From positions 1 to 64,000 of the forward strand of contig JBPRGG010000111.1 of NCBI GenBank assembly GCA_051418075.1: a DNA stretch of 64,000 nt, written 5' to 3'. Below, in pieces: positions 26,932-35,143 of this stretch. A program made the translations under genes and the position numbers. The DNA is from JBPRGG01 sp051418075 (GTDB lineage Bacteria > Bacteroidota > Bacteroidia > Cytophagales > Cyclobacteriaceae). The notes beneath the pieces are model-generated. The model was not told where the DNA came from. It did not search any database and saw only the letters and a list, made by a program, of their open reading frames with translations. Numbering within the stretch: the first letter of the stretch is position 1; each line of letters begins with the position of its first letter.

Positions 26932-27858
26932 TTAACTTTTGCTGCTAGCCAGTAAATAAAGTACTGCCATGCGAATGGCCACACCATTTTCTACCTGATC
27001 CAGGATGATAGAATGGTCGGAGTCCGCTACATCACTACTGAGTTCTACGCCCCTGTTAATTGGTCCGGGATGCATGATCGTTATTTTCTTTTTTACCTGT
27101 TGCAGCAACTTCAGGTTGATACCATAATATAATGAGTATTCCCTGAGAGAGGGGAAATACTTGATCTGTTGCCTCTCCAGTTGAATCCGCAGAACATTTG
27201 CCACATCACACCATTCCAGGGCTTTTTTCACTTCCAACTCTACCTTTACCCCAAGTGCACCTATATATTTAGGTAATAAGGTATTGGGTCCGCACACCAT
27301 CACTTCTGCCCCCAGTTTTTGCAAGGCAAAAATATTGGATAGTGCTACCCGGCTATGCAAAATGTCGCCAATGATGGCTACTTTCAATCCATGAAAGGTC
27401 CCGAATTTCTCCCTGATGGAGAAGGTATCTAACAGGGCCTGGGTGGGATGTTCATGGGTACCATCTCCGGCATTAACTATATTGGCATTGATATGTTTGG
27501 CCAGAAAATGAGGGGCACCGGGGCTGGAATGACGCATAACGATCATATCTACTTTCATGGCCAGAATATTATTCACCGTATCCAGCAATGTTTCCCCTTT
27601 TTTGACAGAACTGGTAGAAGATGAAAAATTGATCACGTCAGCTGACAACCTCTTTTCAGCCAGTTCAAAAGAAAGTCTGGTTCTGGTTGAATTTTCAAAA
27701 AACACATTGGCTATGGTGATATCACGGAGAGAAGGCACTTTTTTAATGGGACGATTGAGTACTTCTTTGAAATTATCAGCTGTTTCAAAGATCAGGGAAA
27801 GATCTTCCTGGTTTAAATTTTTTATTCCCAATAGGTGCCTTACACTAAGTTGGCTCAT
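26932..27858 (-). CDS. pyrB: Aspartate carbamoyltransferase catalytic subunit
   Basis: 308 residues. The carbamoyl-phosphate-binding motif FENSTRTRLSFELAEKRL, the SVKKGETLLDT loop and the HPTQALLDTFS signature are present, and MHPGPINRGVE closes the active site. It condenses carbamoyl phosphate with aspartate, the committed step of pyrimidine synthesis. No pyrI regulatory subunit adjoins. It lies 31 bp after pyrR on the same strand, so pyrR-pyrB is an operon. Confidence 0.97.
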   Translation of the reverse strand: MSQLSVRHLLGIKNLNQEDLSLIFETADNFKEVLNRPIKKVPSLRDITIANVFFENSTRTRLSFELAEKRLSADVINFSSSTSSVKKGETLLDTVNNILAMKVDMIVMRHSSPGAPHFLAKHINANIVNAGDGTHEHPTQALLDTFSIREKFGTFHGLKVAIIGDILHSRVALSNIFALQKLGAEVMVCGPNTLLPKYIGALGVKVELEVKKALEWCDVANVLRIQLERQQIKYFPSLREYSLYYGINLKLLQQVKKKITIMHPGPINRGVELSSDVADSDHSIILDQVENGVAIRMAVLYLLASSKS

Positions 27859-27889
27859 GCATTTTGATTTTAAAAGTAAAATACAGTTA

Positions 27890-28444
27890 TCATGGGTTAA
27901 CTTGCATTTTATCCACCAGCCAGATATTATCTTCAGGCATACCCTGCTCTTTCCATTCTACCAATACCCTTTGTGACAAAATGGTGTTGACATGTTTACC
28001 AACATAATTAGGTTCAATAGGAATATCCCTGCTGTACTTCCGGTTTACCAAAACCAATAATTCTACCTTTCTGGGTCTCCCAAAGGAGTTCATTGCATCC
28101 AGACCGGCCCTGGTGGTTCTGCCAGTAAAAAGTACGTCATCAATCATGATCACATCCTTATCCTCAATGATGAAGGGGATCCTGGTAGCATTGGCTTTGA
28201 TAGGAAAATCTCTTCTGCGAAAATCATCCCGGTGGAATGTAGCATCCAGATAGCCCAATGAAATTTCTTTTTTCAAAAAATGCTGCAAATGGGCTTTAAT
28301 TCTCTCGGCCAGGTATATGCCCCGGGGCTGAAGTCCCAACATTACCGCATTTTCAAAACAGTTATGATTTTCCATCAGCTGATGGCACAACCGATTAATG
28401 GTAATGTTTAGCAAATGACTATCTAAGATTAACCTTTTTTGCAT
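27890..28444 (-). CDS. pyrR: Bifunctional pyr operon regulator / uracil phosphoribosyltransferase
   Basis: 184 residues from the ATG at 28444, beginning MQKRLILDSHLLNITINRL as in PyrR. The PRPP loop is DVIMIDDVLFTGRTTRAGLD and the N-terminal RG motif is LGLQPRGIYLAERI. An upstream in-frame ATG at 28492 is rejected because a -7 box lies between the two starts. PyrR has weak UPRTase activity and in Firmicutes binds pyr mRNA leaders; here no leader or attenuator hairpin is seen before pyrR, so its regulatory mode is unclear. Confidence 0.93.
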   Translation of the reverse strand: MQKRLILDSHLLNITINRLCHQLMENHNCFENAVMLGLQPRGIYLAERIKAHLQHFLKKEISLGYLDATFHRDDFRRRDFPIKANATRIPFIIEDKDVIMIDDVLFTGRTTRAGLDAMNSFGRPRKVELLVLVNRKYSRDIPIEPNYVGKHVNTILSQRVLVEWKEQGMPEDNIWLVDKMQVNP

Positions 28445-28453
28445 AGTTGGCAG

Positions 28454-28461
28454 CAAATATA
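28454..28461 (-). promoter_or_regulatory. -7 box of the pyrR-pyrB operon
   Basis: Minus-strand TATATTTG matches TAnnTTTG and ends nine bases before the pyrR ATG at 28444. Transcription would start about three bases before the ATG. A clear -33 TTG is not seen at the usual 19-21 bp spacing. Confidence 0.4.
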
Positions 28462-28504
28462 GTGAATCAATTGATTGGAGGAAGTAGATCAAGTATGAAA
28501 ATGT

Positions 28505-30043
28505 TTATTTATACCTGATCTTGTTTACATAAAACACTTCTCTTTTGCGGGAATTGGATTCGCTGATGCGCTTGATATCCTGCACACCATAAGCGTAAAA
28601 ATAATCGTCATACCATTGATTCAGGCCACCCACCTCACTGTCGTTATCATCTGCTACTTCATTCTCAAACTTCAGGGCAATATCATCAAAGGATTTACCT
28701 TCCAGTACTTCATCCCCTTTGATAATCTTGGAACGGATTACATTTTCATAAATATAAAGCAACACCAGCTTGTCCCTTTGCTGATCCACATTGACAAATT
28801 TTTCCAGATTAAAGCTGATTACATCATTGATCTCGAAACTGTTATCCCATAAAAGTTTGCCTTTGGAATCAAAACCAATTACGACTGCATGGGTGTAGCG
28901 GTAACCGGCAAATACATTCTGAAAATAAAATGGGGAGGCATAATGAAAACTGCCCCAGCCTAACCTGTCGCTGCGGTTAGAGTAGGTAGTGTAATAAGCT
29001 TCGCCCAGCATCACATAGGTTCCATCTTTCCGTTCCAGGATGTCATGCACCAGCAACCGGTAATTAAACCGGATTTTCTTTCCTTTAATTCTTCTTCTTT
29101 CAATCCTCTTTTTAACCCGTTCCTGCCGCCGTGCTTTCATATAATTGAAAAAATTCTCCAGATCGGCATAATTATAATAGGTCACGTGCTGCTCCCCATT
29201 CACATCCAGTTTGGCTATAAAAATGCCGCGGGAATAACTCTCTTTTCCTCTGCGGGCAGTTTTTATCTGGGAATAGGTGCCGGCTATGAACTGTTGCCCG
29301 TTAGTTAAAGTGGAGGACTGACCATACAATAGGTTGTAATCATTATCCGGCTTAATGGTGCGGTTGATCAGTAATTCACCCTTCTGGTCAAAGGTTTTAA
29401 TGGCAATGGTATTGCGTTTATCAAAGGTTCTGGTAGTGATAAGGACCCGGAAAATTTCTTTCTCGTCATCTACTTCCACCTGGATCAGTTCACTGCGATC
29501 CATATAAAAACCAGGCAGCACAATCAGCTTTTCCTGGGGTAAATCATATAGAAATACAGTTGGCCGATAATTGACATATCCTCCAAAAATGGCAGATCCA
29601 CCTACCATTTCAAATTCTGTAAGGTTAATGGGAAAGGTTTTTTCAATGGTCAGAATTTTAGGTTTCCGGTCGGGTAAAGCAAATTCAAACAAGGTAAGAT
29701 CATCCTTGGCATAGGGGCCGTTATTGAATAAAAGATAAATTTTTTCATTGTGGTAATCATATCCGGTAAAATAAAACTTATAGTCCACATAAAAGGTGTC
29801 TACCCACTCTTCGTTCAGGGCCGTATCCAATTTTACCATCTGCCATTGATGGTCTCCGTTTCGGTTACGCTCCTTGGTTTCTCTGACCAAAATCAGGCCT
29901 TCTTCGGAGGCAGGAATCACCTGAAAATAATTATCATATGGTTCAAGTTCTATTTCATACCGTTGTGGTTGCACAATTTGTCCCCACACCGGCACTATTA
30001 ACAATACCCAACAAGCAATAAATAAAATTTCTTTGATTTTCAT
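28505..30043 (-). CDS. Exported protein of unknown function, probable beta-propeller-like
   Basis: 512 residues with a Sec signal peptide (residues 1-22, cleavage near VWGQ). The mature protein is rich in aromatic beta strands with recurring units such as LFEFALPDRKPKILTIE and KTFDQKGELLINR, which suggests repeated blades, and has a basic central stretch (ARRQERVKKRIERRRIKGKK) that is unusual for a periplasmic protein. I do not recognise a named family. It precedes pyrR on the same strand with about 60 bp between them; a functional link is not evident. Confidence 0.75.
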   Translation of the reverse strand: MKIKEILFIACWVLLIVPVWGQIVQPQRYEIELEPYDNYFQVIPASEEGLILVRETKERNRNGDHQWQMVKLDTALNEEWVDTFYVDYKFYFTGYDYHNEKIYLLFNNGPYAKDDLTLFEFALPDRKPKILTIEKTFPINLTEFEMVGGSAIFGGYVNYRPTVFLYDLPQEKLIVLPGFYMDRSELIQVEVDDEKEIFRVLITTRTFDKRNTIAIKTFDQKGELLINRTIKPDNDYNLLYGQSSTLTNGQQFIAGTYSQIKTARRGKESYSRGIFIAKLDVNGEQHVTYYNYADLENFFNYMKARRQERVKKRIERRRIKGKKIRFNYRLLVHDILERKDGTYVMLGEAYYTTYSNRSDRLGWGSFHYASPFYFQNVFAGYRYTHAVVIGFDSKGKLLWDNSFEINDVISFNLEKFVNVDQQRDKLVLLYIYENVIRSKIIKGDEVLEGKSFDDIALKFENEVADDNDSEVGGLNQWYDDYFYAYGVQDIKRISESNSRKREVFYVNKIRYK

Positions 30044-30114
30044 TATGATGCACCCAGATTTTATTCAGGTTAATTTCAGTCTATGTTAAAATAACAAAAT
30101 GATCAAAAAATAAT

Positions 30115-30534
30115 TCAGGATGCCGGATTGTTTTCACTCAGGCTCATGATGATACCAAAAGCCTCCCGCTTCACAGGCATCACTGACAATCTTGAATTTC
30201 TTATTAAATACATGTCTTGTAAACGATCATGCTGTTTAATCTGTTTTAAACTAACCGGCTGTTTTAAAGCAGTTTCCACAGCCAGATCTACGGCTACCCA
30301 GGCCGGATCATCAGCTGTTGGATCAGGGAATGACTCTTTCACTACCCGGGCCAGGCCCACCACCTCTTTGCGTTTTCCACTGTGATAAAACAGGACCAGA
30401 TCATTCAGTTTCATATTCGTGAGATGATTACGGGCCTGATAATTTCGTACGCCATCCCAATGGTCCTTTCCCAGTTCGGAGAATTTTTGCCAGGAATATG
30501 TCTGAGGTTCCGTTTTAACTAACCAATAATTCAT
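30115..30534 (-). CDS. EVE-domain protein
   Basis: 139 residues covering one EVE (PUA-like) domain. MNYWLVKTEP, WDGVRNYQARNHL, LVLFYHSGKRKEVVGLARV and the WVAVDLAV strand are diagnostic. EVE domains recognise modified bases in DNA or RNA, such as 5-methylcytosine derivatives or thiolated bases, and occur both as housekeeping RNA-binding proteins and in restriction-like defence. This stand-alone copy lies among housekeeping genes, with no restriction genes nearby, so the former is more likely. Confidence 0.93.
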   Translation of the reverse strand: MNYWLVKTEPQTYSWQKFSELGKDHWDGVRNYQARNHLTNMKLNDLVLFYHSGKRKEVVGLARVVKESFPDPTADDPAWVAVDLAVETALKQPVSLKQIKQHDRLQDMYLIRNSRLSVMPVKREAFGIIMSLSENNPAS

Positions 30535-30734
30535 TAACTCAGCTATTTTTTTCAGATCTAATGATTCTGTGATAATTTTGAAAATACTATTTTCGCAAAT
30601 ATTGTTTATTAAAGGTAAAGTTAATTCTGAAAATATTTAGAAAAAAAGTCATTTAATGACATCTTATTTACAGGAAATTTTAAAGTATTTCCTATCCATT
30701 AATTTTTTTATTATACTCCAAAAACCATTTAGAA

Positions 30735-32441
30735 TTGGAAAACAGAGAATTTATTCGAATATTTAATACAGCTATTTCTCTGATGGAGCTGCATGATGAA
30801 GACCCGCAGCAGATCAGGAAATTCAGAGGTATTGTAATCAGGCTGGAGAAAATACTGGAACCCCTGGGGCAACTGGATGAAGAAGCCTTGCAGAAAATCG
30901 ATGGGATTGGCAAATCGGTAGCTGCCTATATTTCTGAAATAAAGCAAACCCAAACTTTGTCCCTGGTCACTGAACTTGCAGAAAAAACTCCGGCAGGACT
31001 GATCGACCTGCTCAGGCTTAATGGTTTTGGTCCTAAAAAAATCCGTACGCTCTGGCAGGAATTGAATATAACCAGGTTAGAGCAACTATTACAGGCATGC
31101 TATGATAACAAGGTCAAGGACCTTCCTGGTTTTGGATTGAAAAGCCAGCAACAGCTGATAAAATCGGGGGAATTCCTGAAAAATAACCAGAATAAATTAT
31201 TATGGGCTGATACCCAACCCCTGGCTGAACAATTATTGGAAATCCTGCAGGAAACCTTTCCTTCTTTATTAATTTCACTAACAGGAGAGTACAGAAGAAA
31301 ATGTGAGATCGTTTCCCAATTGGAACTGGTGGTGGGTGATGACAATTTTCAATCGGTATACCAATTCCTGGACACCCTGTCTTTCCTGGAAAAAACGCCT
31401 CGTAGGTCGGGGCCATTTACCTGGGCCGGACACTTCAGCCAGGTTCATCTGCCACTACTGGTTCGGTTTTGCTATGCCAGGCAGTTTATAAAAAAACAAT
31501 TCAAGTTCACAGGCAGTCCTTTGCATATGAAAAAAGTGGTAAAAGACCAGCAAAATTTTTTGCAGCTGCTGGATGGTTTTGAGCCGGAAAGTGAAGCAGA
31601 GATTTACCAGCAAGCTTCAATGCCTTATGTAATCCCTGAACTCAGGGAAGGTTTGCTGGAATTTAAATACGCTGATTCAGAAAAGCTTTCTGCCCCCCGG
31701 TTGGAAATGAAACATCTCAAAGGCGTGTTACATGCTCATTCCCATTACAGTGATGGTAAAGTCAGGTTGGCTGACCTGGCCCGGTATTGCCGGGATCAGG
31801 GCTATCAATATTTGGGTATAACAGATCATAGTCGCTCTTCCGTAATTGCCAATGGAATGGAAGTTTACCGGATCCGGCAGCAACATGAGGAAATTGAAAG
31901 GCTTAATCAGGAAATAGCCCCTTTCAGGATCCTGAAAGGTATAGAATGTGATATTTTATCAGATGGAAAACTGGATTACGAGGAAGAAGTGCTGAAAACT
32001 TTTGATTTCATAGTGATTTCGGTGCACAATAACCTGAACATGACCAGGGAACAGGCTACCAACAGGATCATTAGAGCTATTGAAAATCCTTATACCACCA
32101 TTTTGGGTCATCCCACCGGCAGGTTATTGTTGCAACGGGAAGGATACCCTATTGACCATCAGGCGGTAATTGATGCCTGTGCACAGAACCAGGTAGTAAT
32201 TGAAATCAATGCCAATCCCCGACGGCTGGATTTAGACTGGAGGTGGCTGGACTATGCCCGGGAAAAGCAGGTGATGATCAGTATTAACCCTGATGCACAT
32301 GCTATTAAAAGTGTTTCCGATATCCAATATGGGGTTTATATAGCAAATAAAGGATTGCTGGAGCCGGAAAACATTTTAAATTGCCTTAATCTGGATCAGC
32401 TAATCGATTATTTTGATCAAAAAAAGGTTCATATTAAGTAA
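30735..32441 (+). CDS. PolX-family protein: degenerate polymerase domain fused to PHP phosphoesterase
   Basis: 568 residues in the PolX order: helix-hairpin-helix and thumb region (1-150; KIDGIGKSVAAYI, LNGFGPKKIRTLW, LPGFGLKSQQQLI), Pol beta-like palm (about 160-290) and PHP domain (about 325-568). The PHP motifs are intact: HAHSHYSDG at 333-341, GITDHS, GIECDILSDG, SVHNNL, LGHPTGRL, EINANP and PDAH. The palm is not: the site equivalent to the catalytic DxD reads QLE (195-197) in GEYRRKCEIVSQLEL, and the third acidic site reads QVHLP. It is likely a 3'-5' exonuclease or AP endonuclease without polymerase activity. The start is TTG. Confidence 0.9.
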   Translation: MENREFIRIFNTAISLMELHDEDPQQIRKFRGIVIRLEKILEPLGQLDEEALQKIDGIGKSVAAYISEIKQTQTLSLVTELAEKTPAGLIDLLRLNGFGPKKIRTLWQELNITRLEQLLQACYDNKVKDLPGFGLKSQQQLIKSGEFLKNNQNKLLWADTQPLAEQLLEILQETFPSLLISLTGEYRRKCEIVSQLELVVGDDNFQSVYQFLDTLSFLEKTPRRSGPFTWAGHFSQVHLPLLVRFCYARQFIKKQFKFTGSPLHMKKVVKDQQNFLQLLDGFEPESEAEIYQQASMPYVIPELREGLLEFKYADSEKLSAPRLEMKHLKGVLHAHSHYSDGKVRLADLARYCRDQGYQYLGITDHSRSSVIANGMEVYRIRQQHEEIERLNQEIAPFRILKGIECDILSDGKLDYEEEVLKTFDFIVISVHNNLNMTREQATNRIIRAIENPYTTILGHPTGRLLLQREGYPIDHQAVIDACAQNQVVIEINANPRRLDLDWRWLDYAREKQVMISINPDAHAIKSVSDIQYGVYIANKGLLEPENILNCLNLDQLIDYFDQKKVHIK

Positions 32442-32463
32442 TCATCATTAAAAACTATCTGAA

Positions 32464-33465
32464 TTGAAAATATTAATACTCAGGTTCTCATCCATAGGTG
32501 ATATAGTCCTGACTACACCCGTTCCCAGAGCTGTAAAGATGCAAATTACAGATGCCGAAGTGCATTATTGCACTAAAATCCAATACCGGGATATGTTAAC
32601 AGCCAATCCTTATATTGACCAGGTTATTTGCCTGGAAAACAGCCTTAACCATTTAGTGAAGATCCTTAAAAAAGAAAAATATGATTCTGTAATTGACCTG
32701 CATCACAATCTCAGAACATTTTTAATCAAAAGGAAACTGGGGGTTAAAGCTTTTTCATTTCATAAGATCAACTGGCAAAAATGGCTAATGGTAAACCTCA
32801 AGGTGAATAAATTGCCCAATGTACATATCGTGGATCGTTATATGGATACCCTAAAACCATTAAATCTTAAAAAAGACAGCTTAGGTCTGGACTATTATAT
32901 ACCGGAAAAGGATGTGGTAGAAACAGGATGGCTACCTGCCACTCATCGAAATGGATATATTGCCTTTGTGATCGGAGCTAAGTTTGGCACCAAAAAATTA
33001 CCTTATAAAAAAATGGTTCAGTTATGTCATCAAATCAATCGTCCGGTGATTTTACTGGGCGGCAAAGAGGATGCAGAATTAGGTCAGCAAATTTTCGAGT
33101 TTTTTGACGATAATGAAAAAGAACTGACCCAAACCATCATTTTTAATGCCTGTGGTAAATTTAACCTGAACCAATCAGCCTCGATTATTAAACAAGCCAA
33201 ATATGTTTTCACTCATGATACGGGACTAATGCATATTGCTGCGGCATTTAAAAAGGAAATTTTTAGCATTTGGGGAAATACTATTCCTGAATTCGGGATG
33301 TATCCCTACAGAACAAAGTTTACGATTTTTGAGAATAAGAAAATAAGCTGCAGGCCCTGTTCCAAGATTGGTTTTCAGGAATGTCCCAAGGGACATTTCA
33401 AATGTATGAATGACCTGCAATTTGACTTCTATCTACCCTGGAAGCCTGATACTTCAGATACATAA
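32464..33465 (+). CDS. Glycosyltransferase family 9 (heptosyltransferase-like)
   Basis: 333 residues. The N-terminus MKILILRFSSIGDIVLTTPV, with the conserved Asp of GIGD/SIGD, and the C-terminal nucleotide-sugar segment FTHDTGLMHIAAAF followed by SIWGNTIPEFGMYPY are GT9 hallmarks. A Cys-rich C-terminus (CRPCSKIGFQECPKGHFKC) is common in the Bacteroidota branch. It probably adds a heptose or similar sugar to lipopolysaccharide core at the inner membrane. The start is TTG, 22 bp after the PolX stop, so the two genes may be co-transcribed. Confidence 0.92.
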   Translation: MKILILRFSSIGDIVLTTPVPRAVKMQITDAEVHYCTKIQYRDMLTANPYIDQVICLENSLNHLVKILKKEKYDSVIDLHHNLRTFLIKRKLGVKAFSFHKINWQKWLMVNLKVNKLPNVHIVDRYMDTLKPLNLKKDSLGLDYYIPEKDVVETGWLPATHRNGYIAFVIGAKFGTKKLPYKKMVQLCHQINRPVILLGGKEDAELGQQIFEFFDDNEKELTQTIIFNACGKFNLNQSASIIKQAKYVFTHDTGLMHIAAAFKKEIFSIWGNTIPEFGMYPYRTKFTIFENKKISCRPCSKIGFQECPKGHFKCMNDLQFDFYLPWKPDTSDT

Positions 33466-33482
33466 CTGGCAGATTGCCAGAT

Positions 33483-33605
33483 TTAGCTTTTTCTGGTAGT
33501 TTCCATTTCCTTCACCTCTTTGGAATAAGTGGGACAGGTTCTTTGCACACAGGATGAGGCTAATAACAATCCGGCAATGAAGGCAATAGCTAAAATCTTT
33601 TTCAT
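33483..33605 (-). CDS. Small lipoprotein (40 residues)
   Basis: Minus-strand ATG at 33605 gives 40 residues: MKKILAIAFIAGLLLASSCV, then QRTCPTYSKEVKEMETTRKS. The first 19 residues are a textbook lipoprotein signal (KKI start, hydrophobic core, lipobox LASSC), leaving a 22-residue mature peptide with a second Cys. It converges on the glycosyltransferase gene. Short CPTY-containing lipoproteins are, from memory, frequent in this phylum; function unknown. A longer reading in another frame over the same bases lacks any such signature. Confidence 0.75.
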   Translation of the reverse strand: MKKILAIAFIAGLLLASSCVQRTCPTYSKEVKEMETTRKS

Positions 33606-33880
33606 GTTTAATTGTTTTTTTTAAAATATATTTTCTCAAAAATAAAAAACACAATTGATTATTAGGCTAAAAAACGATATAATTTTGGCACCATTGTACT
33701 AAATCAAAAAAAATATTATAATTTACCTGCTATATAAAGTGCTCAATCCTCTCAGGATCAGGCCAGGCATGGTTTCCATGGATAACAAGGATGATTGGCC
33801 GAATTAAATCCGGCTATATTAATTAAACAAAAATAAAATTTTAGTAACAGGACAAAAGGTAAGATATAAAAAAGCTACAA

Positions 33881-34927
33881 TTAAATGATCAACATTACAT
33901 CGCCATAACTGAAAAAGCGGTACTTCTCCTTGATAGCTTCCTGATAGGCCTTCATTACCAGATCATATCCTCCAAATGCAGCACCCATCATCAAAAGGGT
34001 GGATTCAGGCATATGGAAATTGGTAATTAATGCATTACAAATCTTAAACTCATAGGGTGGGAAAATGAATTTATCAGTCCATCCATTATTTTCTTTAAGT
34101 CGACCATTGGCTGAAACAGATGATTCCAAAGCTCTCATAGAGGTAGTACCTACGGCACATACCCGGCTTTTTCTGTTCAGTGCATCGTTTACCAGGTCTA
34201 CGGTAGGATTTTCAACTCTGAAGTTCTCCGAATCCATTTTGTGTTTGGTGAGATCTTCCACATCTACCGGACGAAAGGTTCCCAACCCAATATGTAGGGT
34301 TATGGGTGAAATATGAACCCCTTTAATTTCCAGTCGTTTCAACAATTGATGGGTGAAATGCAGTCCGGCAGTAGGAGCAGCCACAGCTCCGGTATGTTTG
34401 GCATATATGGTTTGATACCGCTCCCGGTCTGAAGGTTCAGCCTTTCTTTTAATATATTTAGGTAAAGGAGTTTCTCCCAGAGAGTCGATCAGTTTATAAA
34501 AATCTTCATCATTGCCATCATACAGAAAGCGAATGGTGCGGCCTCTGGAGGTGGTATTGTCAATGACCTCAGCTACCAGTTCACCGTCCCCGAAATACAA
34601 CTTATTGCCTACCCTAATCTTCCTGGCCGGATCGACCAGTACATCCCAGAGGTGCATATCTTTATTCAATTCCCGGAGCAAAAAAACTTCTATTTTAGCC
34701 CCGGTTTTTTCTTTATTTCCATAAAGCCGGGCTGGAAATACCTTGGTATCATTGATGGTCATCACATCTCCATCATCAAAATAATCAATGATATCTTTGA
34801 AAATCTTGTGCTCTATCTTACCTGTTTCTTTATGAACTACCATAAGTCTGGATTCATCCCGGTTTTCTGCAGGATATAAAGCAACTAAATCGCTGGGGAG
34901 TTCAAATTTAAATTCTGATAATTTCAT
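33881..34927 (-). CDS. queA: S-adenosylmethionine:tRNA ribosyltransferase-isomerase
   Basis: 348 residues, full length. [50 protein letters not shown] and [11 protein letters not shown] are QueA signatures. It transfers the ribose part of SAM to 7-aminomethyl-7-deazaguanine in tRNA to make epoxyqueuosine. Cytoplasmic. Single-gene unit with a strong -7 box upstream; no other queuosine gene is in the window. Confidence 0.97.
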   Translation of the reverse strand: MKLSEFKFELPSDLVALYPAENRDESRLMVVHKETGKIEHKIFKDIIDYFDDGDVMTINDTKVFPARLYGNKEKTGAKIEVFLLRELNKDMHLWDVLVDPARKIRVGNKLYFGDGELVAEVIDNTTSRGRTIRFLYDGNDEDFYKLIDSLGETPLPKYIKRKAEPSDRERYQTIYAKHTGAVAAPTAGLHFTHQLLKRLEIKGVHISPITLHIGLGTFRPVDVEDLTKHKMDSENFRVENPTVDLVNDALNRKSRVCAVGTTSMRALESSVSANGRLKENNGWTDKFIFPPYEFKICNALITNFHMPESTLLMMGAAFGGYDLVMKAYQEAIKEKYRFFSYGDVMLII

Positions 34928-34991
34928 ATTTAATATTACGGTATTAAATAACTTAAATATAAGCTTTCAACAACCTAAAAAAATTAGGGTG

Positions 34992-34999
34992 CAAAGGTA
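34992..34999 (-). promoter_or_regulatory. -7 box of the queA promoter
   Basis: Minus-strand TACCTTTG followed by CACCC is a strong match to the Bacteroidota TAnnTTTG box, 65 bp before the queA ATG, giving an untranslated leader of about 58 bases. No preQ1 riboswitch structure could be made out in that leader. Confidence 0.5.
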
Positions 35000-35143
35000 A
35001 TAAAATAAGCTAACGCATCCTTGTTTTTAGCATAAAATTTTTCAACTATGTTTTAGAATCATAACATGTTTTCTTTTTAAATTTGAAAAAGTGTCTTTAT
35101 TGAGCTTAAGAAATTACCGACAGATTTACCCGCAGGTATTATA

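Noticed and set aside
28445..28492. A 16-codon N-terminal extension of PyrR
   Set aside because: The extra residues match no PyrR and the -7 box TATATTTG lies inside this stretch.
33454..33654. A 66-codon minus-strand frame downstream of the glycosyltransferase gene
   Set aside because: It has no plausible domain or signal, overlaps the glycosyltransferase stop, and covers the 40-residue lipoprotein frame, which has a textbook signal peptide.
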